64,000 nucleotides of DNA from Taeniopygia guttata (GCF_048771995.1 NC_133060.1:2971501-3035500), one strand, 5' to 3'; shown: positions 12,553 through 26,300, counted from the first letter of the stretch. A program made the numbers and translations. Notes: generated from the letters alone by a model not told the origin.

Positions 12553-15500
12553 TCAGCTCTCTGCAGAGCTCCAGCAGCGCAGCCAGCCGAGCCCCGACAG
12601 ACGAGGCCGTCTCCTCCATGCCCTGCGGAGCCGATCATGCAGGTGTTCAAAGATGGAGTATGGAGCTCTCTCTGCTTCCTGGAGGACGTACAATGTTTGA
12701 ACTGCCAGGCTTCTGACAGGGACACTGATGTCATTGGCCATGCCTTCAAGGGCTGAAAGAGAGAGGAACAGAGCCATGGTCAGTTCCCACATCTGAGGGG
12801 ACCCGAGGGGACTCTGTGCCAGGGCCATCCCAGCCGGCTCTGGCCATGGCCCGCAGGGAGCAGGGACCAGCTGGATCAGCCCGAAGCTGCTGGCCAGGAA
12901 TCCCCCAGGTGCCCTGAAACCTCTGTGTGCTCTGCCCACGCAGGCCCTGGTCCGCACAGGGAGCAGAGCCCTCCGCAGCCGGGGCAGGGCTCGCAGCTCC
13001 CCGCCAGCCCCCGCTGGCAGCCCGCTGCCCTCACTCACCCTCAGAGATGAGCTGGAGCTCTTCCTTCCTCCCCCTCAGGTACCGCCCGGCCGTCCCTGGG
13101 AACACAGAGCCTGTCAGGCCCGGCGGCACAGCTCCCTGCCAGCGGCGCTGCCAGCCCTGTGCCCACACGGCCTCCTGGCCCGGCTCGTGGCTCACCCATG
13201 AACCTGACGGCGCCTCTCGCAGGGGCTCCTGTGGGCTCTGCAGGTAGGGCAGGGCCCGGCGCAGGTGCTCGGCCACGCTGCTGCTGTCCTCTGCCAGCTG
13301 CAGAGAGCGGCAGGAGGGAAGGGTTGGCCCCGCAGCCCCGCCGGGCCGGGGCTCCATGGGCACCCGGCTCGGGCCGCAGGAGCCTGGAGCAGAGCCCGCG
13401 CGGCCTCGGGCTGCAGCAGCGGGCAGGGGCACAGCTGCCAGCCCGCACACCGAGCACCGCGCTCAGGGGGCTTCTCCAGGCTGGGGCTGCGGCTTCCCGG
13501 CCCTCCTTACCAGGCACTCGGTGAAATTCCACAGCTTCTGGTTCTTCACCAGCTTTTCGAGATCCCTCTGCTTCAGGAACTCGGCCGCACAAAGCAGCGT
13601 TTCCTGAGAAGCCTGGAGAGCAGCAGAGACGCGGAGATGGCCCCACAGCCCAGGGCACAGGACCCGTCCCTGTGCCAAGGCCAGCAGGAGGCTGCAGCCT
13701 GCGAGGTGCCAGGGCAGGGGCAGCCCAGCCCCTGCCAGGGGAACAGCAGCAGCTGCCGAGTCCTCACCTCTGCCACTCGCTGGTTCCCATCATGGCAGTG
13801 GAAGGAGAGTGGCAGCAGGCTCTGGCACACGTGTGCCTTCAGGGCCTTTTTTTCCTCTTCCGGAAAACGATCCAGCATGTCTCGGAAGATGAACATGGAG
13901 CTCAACTGCACCTGGCTATCCTCCTGTATGAAAGGAAGGAAGAAAGACCTCAGCGTCAGCTGCTTCAGGCCCAGCTGGGCACAGCCTGTAAGTGCACAGG
14001 GCACAAAGTGTGCGGGTAGCACCCGCTGGCCGTGGCTGGAGGCGCAGAGCCTTACGTTGTCAAAGAGTGGCAGGAGCGCCTCAGCCAGCTGCAGGGCGAG
14101 GGTGCTGGTCATTGGGGCCTCTTTGCAGAGAAATACAGCTCTGAGGAGAACCGCGGTCATCCTGAGCATGACGCCGTCATTTTCCTGCAGGAGCTCCACG
14201 AGCCTTTCATGCAGGCTCCACATCCTTCTGGCCATCTACTTGTGTAACACAAGTGTGTGAAACACCATCCTGCTGCCACAGGGCCCAGGGGCCAAAGGCC
14301 TGTGCCAAAGCACTGGGGCAGCTGCAGCAGGAGGCAGGAGAGCTGGCAGCAGCTGCCTCAGTGCCCCAAGGCCAGCCGAGCCCCAGGGACTGCCTTCCCC
14401 AGCCCCACGCTGGCAGCACGGCTTCAGCCCCTGCGCTCTTCTCACCGAGGCACTGGTGGTGCCGAGCACCACGAGGCCTCTGAGTGCCAAGCGACGCCTC
14501 CCCCTGCACTCGCTCTGCAGGTTCTTTGACAAGAACTCCAGGACGCTGTCACGGCATTCACTCAGGTTCAGGCGCTCCAGGACCTGAAAGGCACAGGGCA
14601 GTGACGGGGGAGCGGCCGGCGGGAGCCCAGAACCGCACAGGGCCGGGCCCAGGCAGCAGCACAGGGCGCGGGCTCCGTCCCAGGCACTGCGGCCAAGAGA
14701 GGGCAGAGAGCCGGGAGGCAGCTGAGCGAGGCAGCGCTGGCCTTCAGGCTCACCTCCACAAGGAACGCCAGGGCGGCCAAATCCCGGCATGGCGTGTCTT
14801 TGCTGAGCAGCCCGAGCAGCTGGAATGCAATCGCAGAACACACGGCTTCGGATGCCCGGCGCATTTCTCTGACAGGAGGAAATAGGAGCACAACCCCTGA
14901 GCCAGCGGGGGCAAACCTCTCCCAGGACTGCCTCCCAGAGGTCTGGCCTTTCTCCAGCACCCTGCAAGGGGCAGCTGAGCCCTCTGGGAGGTTGCTGCTC
15001 TTGGGCACGCTCCTCTCCCAGCCTTTTGCAGCCTCCTTGGCCGTCCCTTGGTGACAAGGGCTTCTGGCCCACGGCCACGGGGACTGTGTGGGGCACCTGG
15101 GGCGCAGGGCACACATGCCGGGGACAGCTGGGGAGCAGGGGGTCTCACCTGGCCAGCACGCCCACAGCACAGTGGTGGGTGTCAGCACAGAGCAGTGTGT
15201 CCCAGCCACTCTTGTCTTCCATGGCCACCACCACATCCTCATAGTGCAGTCGGCAGAGCAGGGCCTTCAGGGTCTGCTCTGCAAAGCTGTGCGCAGAGCA
15301 AAGCCCAGGTCACGCTGGGGGCACTGGCCCCTACCCAGGGATGTGGCAAGGACAGGAGGACTGGCATGGAGCACCTGCTGGGGTTGGTGGCAAGGCCGTG
15401 TTGCTGCTGGCATCCCTCCCAGAAGGTATCGACCTCCTCTGGCATATCCAGAGTGCTGAAGAGCACTTGGAAGAGCAGATGCACAAAGAGGCAGGGGAAA

Positions 15501-17488
15501 CACACGGTGACTACATGTGGCACACAGGGCAGCTGGAGGATCTTCCACATCACCACAGTTGCCTGCAAAGGACAGAGCAGCCCGAGACAGCGCTCAGTGC
15601 CGAGGTGTCCGTGTGGCAGGGCCCAGTACGGGAGGGAGAGGCCCGGAGAGACGCAGGGGGAGCACCGAAGGGGGAGCACCGGGCCTGGTGGCCCTGAAGC
15701 TGCCCTGAGGCCAGGTTTCAGCCCAGCGCCTGAGGCAGGGAGACGCCGTGGGGGAGGGAGGATGGAGAGCTGCTGGAGAGGTGGCCTTGGGGCCAGCAAA
15801 GGCAGAAACTCACAGCTAGGGCAAGGACAGCCGTGTGGTCCCCATCGGAGGTGCACGTGCTGTGCTCTGGCCAGCTCCCCAGCACCTCGAGGAGTACGAG
15901 CATGGCCGGCTCTGCAGTCCTGGGCGAGCACATGATGCTCTTCCACATGGCCAAAGCAGCTCTGTGGGGTCAGAGCTCTGTCTCAGAGGAGTCTGGGACA
16001 CAGCAGCGTGGCCTGGGTGGCAGCGGGGAGCTGAGCTGCTCTGCCAGCCCTGCCTCTGCCCACTGCCCCTCACTGGCAGCACGCAGGCAGCCCAGCCCTG
16101 TGGGGACTGGCCCCTGAGGGGCAGGGGGGAAGCATGGCAGCACGCTGGGGGGCTGGCAGGGGCCAGGGCTGGCAAAGGGAGCAGCCAGAGGGCCCTGGAA
16201 TTCTCTGTTGGTCAGACACCTGGGACAGGCTGTACAGGGTGAAGGGCTGCTGAGCCTTGTGGACACGTGGGCCCCGTACCTGTCACACACTGGGGCCACA
16301 CGCAGGAGAGCCATCACCACGTCACAGGGCTGTGCCTCTGTCAGATCCAGAAGGGGCCTGTACAGATTGTACTCAGGAAAGTCATTGGCCACCAGCCACT
16401 GGTGGATGTACCTCACCATGGCAGGCACCTGGAGAAGGCAGGGGAGACTTGGAAAGCTGCCAGAGGAAGGAATGTGCCCAGCTGCCCCAGAGAAGTGCTT
16501 CCCTTGCCACCGCACTGCCATGGCCTCAAAGGCTTCCAGGGAGCAGCAGGCGTGGCTTCGGAGGCCACACAACTGCTGGGAGGAGAAAAGCCAGGCCACA
16601 GGCTGCTCACTTGCTTTGGGCTGGAAGGACCCTCCTCCACAAGCATATCCAGCAGGGCAGCACTGGCCTTGGTTTTGAAGATGGGAGAGTACGCTCTGAC
16701 CACAGTGCCCACGACGCTGCTCTCTTCCTCCCGAATCCTCTTCATGAATTTGCAAACCATCTGCAGCAGAAGGGCAAGAAGCCCGGGATGTTGCATGGAG
16801 TGCTCCGAGCACAGTGCTGGGCTGAGCAGTGCCAGCAGGCCCAGCCCAGGTGGGGATGGCTGCAGGTACCTGCGCTGTTCTGCGGAAGCGGCCACGGGTG
16901 CGTTCCTGCTCTCGTGTGCGCTGCACGGCTGCACCTGGCAAAGAGCGAGTGCAGCCCGAGCTGAGGGGCTGCGGGAGAGGCCGGAGAACACAGCCCAGCC
17001 CTGCGCTGCCCAGGCAGGGACAGCCCCGCGCTGCCCCAGGGCATGGAGCACGGCTGTGGGGTGTCTGCCCGGCCCCTATTCCATCCTGTCCATGGGCATG
17101 GCCCCAGGGGATGGGATGGGATGGCATGGGATGGGATGGGATGGCATGGCATGGCATGGCATGGCATGGCATGGCATGGCATGGCATGGCATGGCATGGC
17201 AAGGCATGGCATGGCATGGCATGGCATGGCATGGCATGGCATGGCATGGCATGGCATGGCATGGCATGGCATGGCATGGCATGGCATGGCATGGCATGGG
17301 GCCAGGCTGGCTGCAGGCACCAGCCCTGTGGCCCAGCTCTGCCACTCACCCTTCTGCGGTGGCTGGAACTGCTCCACCTCTTCAGGCTGCTGTGCTGGGG
17401 CAGCTCCAGGGCCTTCTTTCTCCTCCTTCCCCCAGGCCAGCTTGGGCACGCTCGCAGGTCTGTGCTCTGCGTCACTGCCTGGATTCAT
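12553..17488 (-). CDS. MROH-family (maestro HEAT-like repeat) gene, left-arm copy, probable frameshift
   Basis: Fifteen exons chain in consistent phase for about 675 codons: 17488-17350, 16934-16870, 16760-16611, 16428-16280, 15961-15814, 15562-15375, 15286-15149, 14868-14754, 14583-14446, 14235-14056, 13923-13768, 13612-13511, 13297-13196, 13095-13039 and 12752-12553 (TGA). Signature blocks include [55 protein letters not shown] and [13 protein letters not shown]. These belong to maestro HEAT-like repeat proteins, alpha-helical scaffolds whose bird expansions have no known role. Exon 13 starts in frame at [19 protein letters not shown]. The expected end (AVRFMG before the intron) is one frame off, and exon 14 reads into a stop in the exon-13 frame. 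This points to loss of one base near 13,210. Without that shift all other junctions agree. Confidence 0.82.
17105..17299. repeat. ATGGC/ATGGG pentanucleotide array in MROH intron 1 (left)
   Basis: A near-perfect pentanucleotide array of about 38 units, a few ATGGG units then ATGGC, inside intron 1 of the left MROH copy. The mirrored array is about half this length. The repeated 'GMAWH'/'HAMPC' open frames are artefacts. Confidence 0.92.
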
Positions 17489-17912
17489 GGCTACCTGCAG
17501 AAGGTGAAAAGGAAAAGGTCCGAGTCAGCAAGTGCTGCAGTCGTGCCTTGAGGGCACCTGCAAGAGTGAAGTCTGGGCAAGGCTACAGGACAGCGAGTCC
17601 TGCACTCTGGTCTTGGGGGCTCCAGCCACAAGGACAGGAGACTCCTGTCAAGGACAGTGCAAAGCAAATGCCACGGTCTGCCCTCGAGGGCAGCTGAGGA
17701 AGAGATGCCTTGGGAAGGCCAGGGGTCACCAAGTGCTCTGGTCTGGCCACAAGCTCACCTGCAGGAGTAATACCTCGGGAAAGCTCCAAGTCAGCAAGGA
17801 ACGAGTGGCTGTGCCAAGGCTCCTTACAGCACCGCTCTCTCCGTCCTGTCTCGTCGCGTGCACCGAGCACTGTGGAGTGGCCTTGTCACTGCCAACACCT
17901 ATGCCACAGCAT

Positions 17913-18235
17913 GTCACAAAGGGCCCTTGGATACCCTGTCCCGTTCCATTCCACGGTGACCATGCTGCACCGTGTCACAAAGGGCCCTTGGATACCCTGT
18001 CCCGTTCCATTCCACGGTGACCATGCTGCACCTTGTCACAAAGGCCCCCTGGATACCCTGTCCCGTTCCATTCCACGGTGACCATGCTGCACCGTGTCAC
18101 AAAGGGCCCTTGGATACCCTGTCCCGTTCCATTCCACGGTGACCATGCTGCACCGTGTCACAAAGGGCCCTTGGATACCCTGTCCCGTTCCATTCCACGG
18201 TGACCATGCTGCACCGTGTCACAAAGGGCCCTTGC
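17913..18235. repeat. 61-bp tandem repeat 5' of MROH (left)
   Basis: Five complete 61-bp units plus a partial one, beginning GTCACAAAGGGCCCTTGGAT and containing 'ccattccacggtgaccatgc'. The period is exactly 61 bp at 17,913, 17,974, 18,035, 18,096 and 18,157. It lies upstream of the left MROH start codon. The right arm has one unit fewer. Confidence 0.92.
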
Positions 18236-18869
18236 ACGCACTGCCACCTGCCCTGGGGCCACCCCCAGCCCCCCAGAGTGGCCTAGGTTGGAAGGAATGC
18301 CTTGCCCCAGGTGTGTCAGACAGCCCAACAGGATCTTTAGGAACGGCTCAGACCATCAGCAAACGCTGCCCTGCTCTGCGGGCTCAGAGCAGCAGGAGCC
18401 CCCAGGGCTGCCGACGCAGCCGCGGCGGGAAGGGCACGGGGCCCTGCACAGAAGCTGGCACGGCCTCCTCGGGACACGTCCCACATGGTGGCCATCCTAA
18501 GCACGGCCGTGTGACACAGACCAGGAATGTGTGGGCCAGGGCAGGAATGCTGCTCTGAGCCTGGGGCCCGGGGAGCGCTGACATCAGCCGCTGAGGCACA
18601 GTCCCCGCCGAAGCAGAGTTCCCCCGAGCCCTGGCAGCACCGGTGCCCGTCTGCTGCCCCAGAAACCTGTGCCCCAAAAGGGCTTCTCTGCCAGAGGGCA
18701 GCCAAAGCTGGTGTGTGTTGCAGCATTTTTCAGAGAAAGAGGACATGAGTTATGAGATTTGAGCTACTCCAGTCTAGGCCTCAGATTTGGGCCTTGTGAG
18801 GCCGTCAAGCCTCTGACGCAGTTAGAAATTCAGAGCTTGTGGCGCAGATAGAAATAGTATTAAGGTGTA

Positions 18870-19338
18870 ACGGGGACCACTGGGCTGTCTGGGTGTGAAT
18901 TAGTATACGTTTATAGTGTAAGGCTCAAGCCACTTTAAGGAAAAGTTAAACATTGTTAGCCTAGCAATCAGAGTGCCTTTGTTTCTGTAAACTATGTAGA
19001 AGTTTATATAAACTACCATCTTATCTTGAATAAACGGAGAACGTTTGATTAACCACATTGGTTCAGATCTGTGTTTGTCTTGTCCAGTTTCCCGTTTTCC
19101 TGAGATTCCCTGGCTTTTGGTGTGCACTGGGGGCTGTGCTCCGTCCTACAGGGGCTGTTGGTAGCAGCACCTGGAGCAGCTGGTGGCAACACTTGGTGCG
19201 TGTCAGATGTTGTTGCTCCTTCCCAGAATGATTTTTTCATGGAAGGGATTAGCAGTAGCACAGAAACACCAACAGCTACTCAACTTCACAGGACAAAGAG
19301 AATCTACCAAAACACTGTCATGTTTCCTTGTGCTTTTG
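18870..19338 (+). mobile_element. LTR-like segment at inner edge of left arm
   Basis: Contains 'gtttatataaact' (TATA-like) at 19,003 and AATAAA at 19,029, followed by a GT-rich stretch, an arrangement seen in retroviral LTRs. I cannot define TG...CA ends or a target duplication. The mirrored segment is at 45,243-45,715. Homology between arms stops at the end of this segment. Confidence 0.35.
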
Positions 19339-20324
19339 CGTCTTTCTTGCACTCTAAAAGAAAAAGAATTGGCCCAAGCCCTGCTATTCAAATCTCCAGC
19401 TGCTGGCCATGTGCAGGGGGCCCCAAGAGTCACTCCACATGCCTGGGAGCATTGTCCAAACACTTCTTGAGCTCAGTCAGCCTTGGTGCTGTGACCCCTG
19501 CTTTGGGTTGCCTGGGAAATGACTGTAGTGGGTAACCTGAGGTTGGCCAGCAAAAAGGTGCATTGCCAACTTCCTGTAACTTGAAGGATTCTTACTGAGA
19601 TCAAAAGAGCTCAGAGTAGCCAGTCAAACAGTTTTGTTTGGTCTTAGGTGCACAACACAAAGCCAAAGTGTTGGCTAATGTTATTCACTGAAGGATCCCA
19701 AACATCTGTTTCTCATTAAGACTTTCCCAGAAATATTTCAGGGTTTGTTAGCCAATGTATTCAGTCTTTCTAAATCCCTTCTGCAGATTTCTGCAATGCT
19801 GTTATCTGTGGCTCAGTGACCTCCAAATTTCTTCTTGAAGAAGACTGTGGTTTCCTAGTGGCCAAAGCAACCCAAACCACCAAAAGCCCCTTACTTTGAT
19901 GATGAAATTCCCATTAATAGCTGCCAAGAACACCAGAGCAACTAGCTGCCTCTGTGCATACATATAGTATAGAATAATCAATAGGATGCATGAGGTGTTT
20001 TGTCCTGGCTTCCCTGCCAGTTAAAGAAAGGCAAATTATTGTGCGATGGCAGCAGGACACTGCTAATAGGCTCTGACAACAAAGCAGATGTGTTTTGCAT
20101 GTTCTCTGGGAATACCCACAGTTTCAGAGTGAAATGGTATTTTTCTGTGGCCCCACATTCTCCTCTTGTCTCTTGTGTTCAGCTGACAACACTGTGCAGT
20201 GTCAAGTGGAGGGAAATCTCCCTCTTTGCTGAGTAGGAAATGCCTTCTCATGCAAGGATTGCACCTGACGAGTTTAAGATATCATCCTCTTCTGTTAAAA
20301 CTCTTCCTTTGTTCATTTTTTCGT
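19339..20324. other. start of spacer, no gene recognised
   Basis: Single-copy-looking, AT-moderate sequence between the inner edge of the left arm and the first TOGARAM2-like exon. Nothing recognisable apart from being intron-like. Confidence 0.5.
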
Positions 20325-20379
20325 TTCCTTCCTTCCTCCCTTCCTCCCTTCCTCCCTTCCTTTCTCCCATCCTTCCTTA
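20325..20379. repeat. CTTCC-rich polypyrimidine tract
   Basis: TTCCTTCCTTCCTCCC repeats running directly into the splice acceptor at 20,380. It doubles as an expanded polypyrimidine tract of the first visible TOGARAM2-like exon. Confidence 0.8.
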
Positions 20380-20380
20380 G

Positions 20381-23300
20381 GCATTTTGGACAGGAGATGG
20401 TGAAGGTGTTTCTGAGTCACCAAAAATTGAAAATGCTTTTGGAACGATCTCTTTCCACCCGTGACCTGGAAGACATTCTGACAAGAATTAAGAAGAAGGT
20501 AAGTGCTTGGCAGGAGAAATGTCTCCTTTGTGCAAGTATTGCCACTGCTCATACGAGATCAAACATACCCAATCTGTCTTTATCTCATTCCTCTTCTGCT
20601 GCATCATTTTGCTCCTGGGAATGAGCTGTTAAACCTCAGCCTGTTCATTTGCAGGCCACAAAGGGACTGATATTATTAGGGAAAAAGTGAAGTTTTGAAT
20701 ATTTTGAATATTGGTCACAAAGAAGAAAGGGAAAGAGGAGAAAATGGATTTATATTTAAGAGTAAGGCCCCCACCACGCTCTCCCTGCTCTGCCCCCAGG
20801 AAAGCAATTAAATGAGAATAGGAGATAACAGAGTCTGAAGATAACAGTGTCTTTGCAAAAGACACCAGAAGTAGTAGTACCAAGAAAATTTCCAAATATA
20901 CAAAAGATGTCCAAGTCAATCCTAGCTGCTACAATTACAATCTGTCTTTTGGGAATACTGCCCTACTGTCACGCCCTGTGGAGCTGGAAGAAGCTTGGTG
21001 AATCCAGCAGCATCCAGCGAAAAATCCTTTGTTTGTTTGGAGGGGGATTTTACTTTTTTTAACTGAAAATATAGAAGGGAGTCTGCCTTTCTGCAGGCAC
21101 AGGGAGAGTGAGTGTTGAACCAAATCAACTTCCAAACAATGGGCCAACCCCCAAAGAGTCCCATTTTTTCTGCTGCTTCCTTTAAGAACACTCATTGCCT
21201 ACCAGTTTGCATGATTCCCATTTGTGCTCAAGATTAATGAATTTGGGGGTTTAGACTGCTGCTCAGTATGGTAGCACCCATAACCTGCCTTGGGCTATAG
21301 AAAACAAAGAGTTGGCATCACTGAATCTCTGGTCCGTTTCTTTCTGTATGTTAGGAAATGTTTACCTAAGCTTTGATAGCAGTGATCCTGGTTCTAACTG
21401 GTGTTTTAAACAGGGAATTTCCTATTTTATATTCTAAAGATTGATGGGGTTTCTCCGTGTCTTTGTAGGGGATGGAAAACCAGAAGAGTGAGTGCCCATC
21501 TGTCAAGGAGCCGGTGGAGAAGAGGAATGATGGCCCGAAGAAGCCCCAGGACACGATGCCTTCTAGCAAACGGTACTGAGCACTTTTGTGAGATGTGACC
21601 AAGCACATGACAAGCTTTACATGCCTCTCCCTCAGGAAAATCTTTCTGGCAGAGATTACCAGTGCCAGAGATTGTTTCCTCTCCCTACAAACGCTCTAGG
21701 ATAAAAAATGTCTACCTCTGCATTACACTGAACACAACTTCTCTGGAGGGGTTTTCACAAAAATGGAGAGACAAAAAGACACCCATTGGTTGCAGCTCAG
21801 ACAATCCCCTGCAATGCCAAGGGCACAGTTGTGGAGGCTATGCCAGGGCCAAGTTTCTGCTGCCTGACTTGGGATAGTAAATTCAACCAGGGCTTTTTTC
21901 ATCTGAGTGGAATCTTTTTCAGATGGGTATTTTGATGAGAAGTCCCAGTCTAGAAGCAAGATGCCATTCCACAAAGATGCAGTCCTCATCCATGTGGTTT
22001 GGCCTGGCTGAATCATGGTTTTCTTACCCTCAAACAGTACCAAGTTTGAGTAGTAAGTAGCAAGGCAGTTCCTGAGCAGCTTTGGTCAACAGGTGTCTCA
22101 ATGTGGGCTTTTTGTCTTGATATTCCTGTCCTTCATATAGGTTGCTTGATGGACAGCATGCTTGGTTGATTTCCTCCTGTGCTGCAATCAGCATTTAAGA
22201 CAGGAATTTTATCCTCGCTGTCTCTCCATGCCAATGGCAGAGACTTGTACCTGTTCTCCTCTGATAACAGAGGGGATTTATTTAGCTCTGTCACACTCAG
22301 TGGTGTCAGGAAAGTGACCACGTGCCTCAGTAGCATGGCTAGCATCTTCCCGTGCTCATGAATGAGAGAGGTTGATCCAGGAGAATTGTTCCCAGTGGGG
22401 TTGTTAAGCTGTGGATCTGGTCTCTAGGGAAGCAAATGAAATGTGAGCATAGTTCTGGGATATCTGGCTTCTGGTTTTATCTCTGTTACTGATTTTCTGG
22501 ATCCTTCAGGTATGTCCCTGTTCATTTGTTCAGATGCATCTGAGCTACTTTTCCAAATTGTCATGGCTGGTTGTAGAGGCACTTCTCCAGAGCAATGAGT
22601 TGCCTTATTAAAAGACACACGCGTCCCATATGAGGAGGCATTTAAACTTGGAAGTAGCATCTCTCTTTCCCCACAAAGCAATGTGACCTGTGTGCCTTGG
22701 AAGCCATCTGAAGATAGATCAGATGCATCTCATCCTTGGTTTTCCTGAGTGAGCAGTGTGAGAATGTCACTTGCAGATTGTCTCCCATAATGATTGTCAC
22801 AAGGTTCACATTGTTCTTCAGAGCCTCATTATTTTCTAGCTTGAAATCACATCATTAGGAAAGCTCCTCAAGATATTTGCTCACATTTAACTGAAGGTAT
22901 CATCACCAACAGGTTCTAATTTGGTTTTGTTTTCCAGGGTGGAGTCTACTTCTGATGGACGCCTATTACACCGTGCGAAAGCCCAGGTCACGTTACCTGC
23001 AGCTGTGGAAGAGATGGATATGCTCCAGAAGCTTTACCATCTCCTGCAAGCCAAGGGGTTTCAGACACGGCTGGAAGGAGTGGCACTCCTCCTAGAGCTG
23101 TGCAAAAGCAGCCCCCAGCTAATCTCCAAGAACATTGTCCAAGTATGTAGGGTATTTTCATTCTTCCCTTCCTTTAGCTCCTTTCCCAAGCCTGTAGGGT
23201 AAAGGTAATTCAGTGTGTCTTGGCACAACATCCTGGCTGTTTGGGACAGGCTGGTCCCTCTTACCCAGACAAATTTAATTCAGGTCCAGGCTTAAGGACA

Positions 23301-26300
23301 AGTTATTTCAGTCCAGCTGTATTTGTCTGGCAGGTGCCTATTGAGGCTGTTCATCAGATGATGGCAGAATTTTCTTCTGGTGTAACTGCTGCTGTCTCCT
23401 ACTCCCAGTTGAGTTAATTGAAGGGAATCCAGCCACTGAAAGCATGGCAATTATTATCCAGATTAAAAATGGGTTTGCATGGGGAACAGAAGTATCAGGC
23501 TGGGTTGGTTTAAACCCAGGATTTTTTAAACAATACATCTGTAAACTCCATCTTGTCTTACACAGGCACAACTCTGGCTACTCATTTCCATCCTTGTCCC
23601 TATTCCTCTTGGTAAAGACAGTTCTCAGCCTTCTTGGGGAGCCTTTTTTCTCTTTGGAAAAGGAGGAAAACAGCTAAGGACACATCTCTGCCTTCTCCTC
23701 CCAGTAGCTGCTTTTTCCCTTTTTCCAGAAAATGTGCCTGATAATGTGGCTGTCAAGGGGACTGAACCTGCTCTAATGAGATCTGTACAGCACATGGCAT
23801 TTCAGAAGTCCACCTTTTACTTAGAGAAGTGGTCTGGATCCTGGAGGGGTTGATCAGAGCCCTGCACTTCTCCAGACACAGATTCTGAGACAAACAAAAT
23901 AAAACTTAGATCTCCTCCAGCCATAGTTTTGGAAAAATCATAATTGTCCTCAGTATTTGAGGCAACTGTATAGAAAAATGGGCATTGTAAATATCTGCTT
24001 CCATACTTGTAAAGCAAAGGTAGCCTTTTGCATTAATAAATGGAATTGATTTAATGATTTATAGATGGAGAGAAATGCCATAGGAACTATTCTGTCCCCA
24101 ACCAAAACTCCCAAAACTCTTAAAAACAGAAGAAAATCATTCAAGCAGCATGAGGTTGCACAACCATTCCAGTGAGTGGCCCACAGGAAAACAGTGAAAT
24201 TGTGCAAGCAAGTGCTGACCTGAGAGAAAGGATCCCCTGAGTGCTGCATCCACACTTCAAACAAGGACATTTTAATCCAGCTTTCATGTTGCTTGTTCTC
24301 TTCACAGATTTTTGATTATTTTGTCCTGAGAATATGTGACAGCCACAAGAAAGTGCGGCAGAAGGCGCTGGACGTGCTGGCTGAAATCATAGGCCTCCTG
24401 GATGATGCCATGAACCCTGTGATGATCCGCTTGGTAGAAGGAATAGCAAAGAACCTGAGCTCAAATGATCCCGGGGTTCATGCTGCAGCTGTGAGAGCGC
24501 TGGAAGAATCCGTTGCTCATTTAGGTGAGGCTGAGCCCTGGCAGGGACTCCCCTCAACTGCGTCTCCATCTGTCCTACACAAGAGAACACTGAGTGCATT
24601 GACAGCTGCTGTTGTCTGTGGAACGCTCCAGCTGACACCCACCAGAAGCTGTGGAGGTGCAGCCCTTATGCACCAGTCCCCCAACAGGCTTGCATGTGAT
24701 CAGCATTTCCCAAAAGTCCCAGGAGCCCTTGGCTCTGTGCTGCTTGTCTGAAGAGCAAGTCCTGGACTACAGCTTTGCTACAATTCAGGGGCAAAGGGGT
24801 TTTGGAGTTTGCTTGGGCCCCGTTTGACTTCCCAAAAGAACAGCTTGGCTGTTGGCATGAAGGGACACTGGCCCATCAGAGCTTCTGCACAGCAGCCACC
24901 TGGAAGGCTCTACATTATAGGCATTAGCTGCCTATTTTCCCTTTTTCTTCTTTGTCTTCTTTTTTCAAAGGGGAACTTACAATTCACCAAGTTCATTTCT
25001 TTATAACAAACAAGTCTAAATCCAGCTGTCAATGGTGCTTTGTTCCACATATTGTTTTGTGTGGGGCAAGATTGCTCTAGCAAATACCTACATGGGCACT
25101 GGCTGCTCGAAATTCCTTTGCCATGCAGATTTATGTCAGCTCTGAAAATGGCTGAAAAATTGAGTGTTGAAGAGGTCTCCAAGGGGCATTTCCACTTTCT
25201 CCACCTCAGCTGCTCTGTGACTCAGGAACTGCCTGAGTCAGCGTCTTTCTGTGTCCCAAGGATGGAGTTCTTCCTTTTTGCTGTGGGATACAAACCCTTT
25301 TCACTGCTTACATGTGACTGACCTCTTGAGATCCCTGATGTGAAATGTTTTAACAAAGCTCCTGGTACAGAAGACAAGCTTGGATTTACAAATGTGAAAG
25401 GAGAGCTTTTCTTTTGGGATTTTAAACCCTGCCAAGTAGGCTGGAAGGAAAGATGAAAAGGGTTCAAAAATCAGCAGAAATTTACTTTCTTGTATAAAAT
25501 GGAGTTGCTCCTGCCCTTTCCCTCCTCACTGTCCTTTCTCCTATGACCTCAGAAGAGTGAGCAAAAACAGGTGTTTCACTTGTAGATAAAGTATCACTGA
25601 TGAAAGAATTCAACCACCAATGGAGCCAACTGAGTGGCCAAGCTCTGCTGGATGTCGCAGAGTGTATCGCAGGTATGGCCTCCAAATATACTGCTGGTAG
25701 TAAATTTTTGTCTGTGTTTGATATAGTTCAGTTCAGAAAATGAGCAGAGAGATTTCAGAAACAATGTGAGAAAAATACTTGTGTTTTGGTTAAATTTCAA
25801 TCTGCTGTGTAGCATTTTTCTCTCTCTATGCCCGTATTTCAGTGGACATTATAAGAAAAAATGCCATTAACACTGGGAGAGGAAATGCCATTAAAATGTG
25901 GAGATGCCCAAATGCCACGGCGGTGGGGTCTGGGTAATTAAGACACGCTGAAGTTTGAAACAGCTCTGTGTTGGGAGCTACAAAAACATTCTGCCAAAGA
26001 CACCAGCTAGTCACTGATGTTTCTAATCCAGCTGTCGAGCAGCAGCCATCTCTGGTGGGCTGGAGCTTTGAAGTGTGTTCTAATACTGCCCTTTGCTGTG
26101 TGCCACTGAGCAAAGGGAAGAGTCAGATTAGACTTTTGGCACTTGAAATCAAAGTCACAGACATGGAGTCACCCCTTTTACTAGAAATCTTTCAACTGCC
26201 TCTCTAGGGTGCATTTCCAAATCTTCAGTGTGGGTTTAGACAACTCCTTCATGGGAATAAAATGCAATTTGACATTTCAGTCATTGTTCATGCAGAAACA

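Larger units (their letters stand above)
4545..19338. repeat. left arm of a large inverted repeat
   Basis: The arm is the reverse complement of about 45,243-59,440. Shared landmarks in mirrored order include the satellite, 17-bp minisatellite, CR1 fragments, all seven recognised kinase exons, MROH exons 1-9, the pentanucleotide array, the 61-bp repeat and the LTR-like segment. Homology ends at the inner side at 'caaaagcac' (19,338 here, 45,243 opposite) and at the outer side beside the CR1 tail. Exon sequences compared by eye differ by only a few bases per exon. The arms differ by larger indels, described in the findings. Confidence 0.93.

Noticed and set aside
16267..17697. Long frames with HGMAW/HAMPC runs on both strands, also at 46,439-48,367
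   Set aside because: They run through the pentanucleotide array and MROH introns. They are shadows of MROH exons plus repeat.
17913..18235. Regularly spaced 61-bp repeats resembling a CRISPR array
   Set aside because: Units are contiguous with no unique spacers and no cas genes, and the surrounding DNA is a vertebrate genome. Simple tandem repeat.
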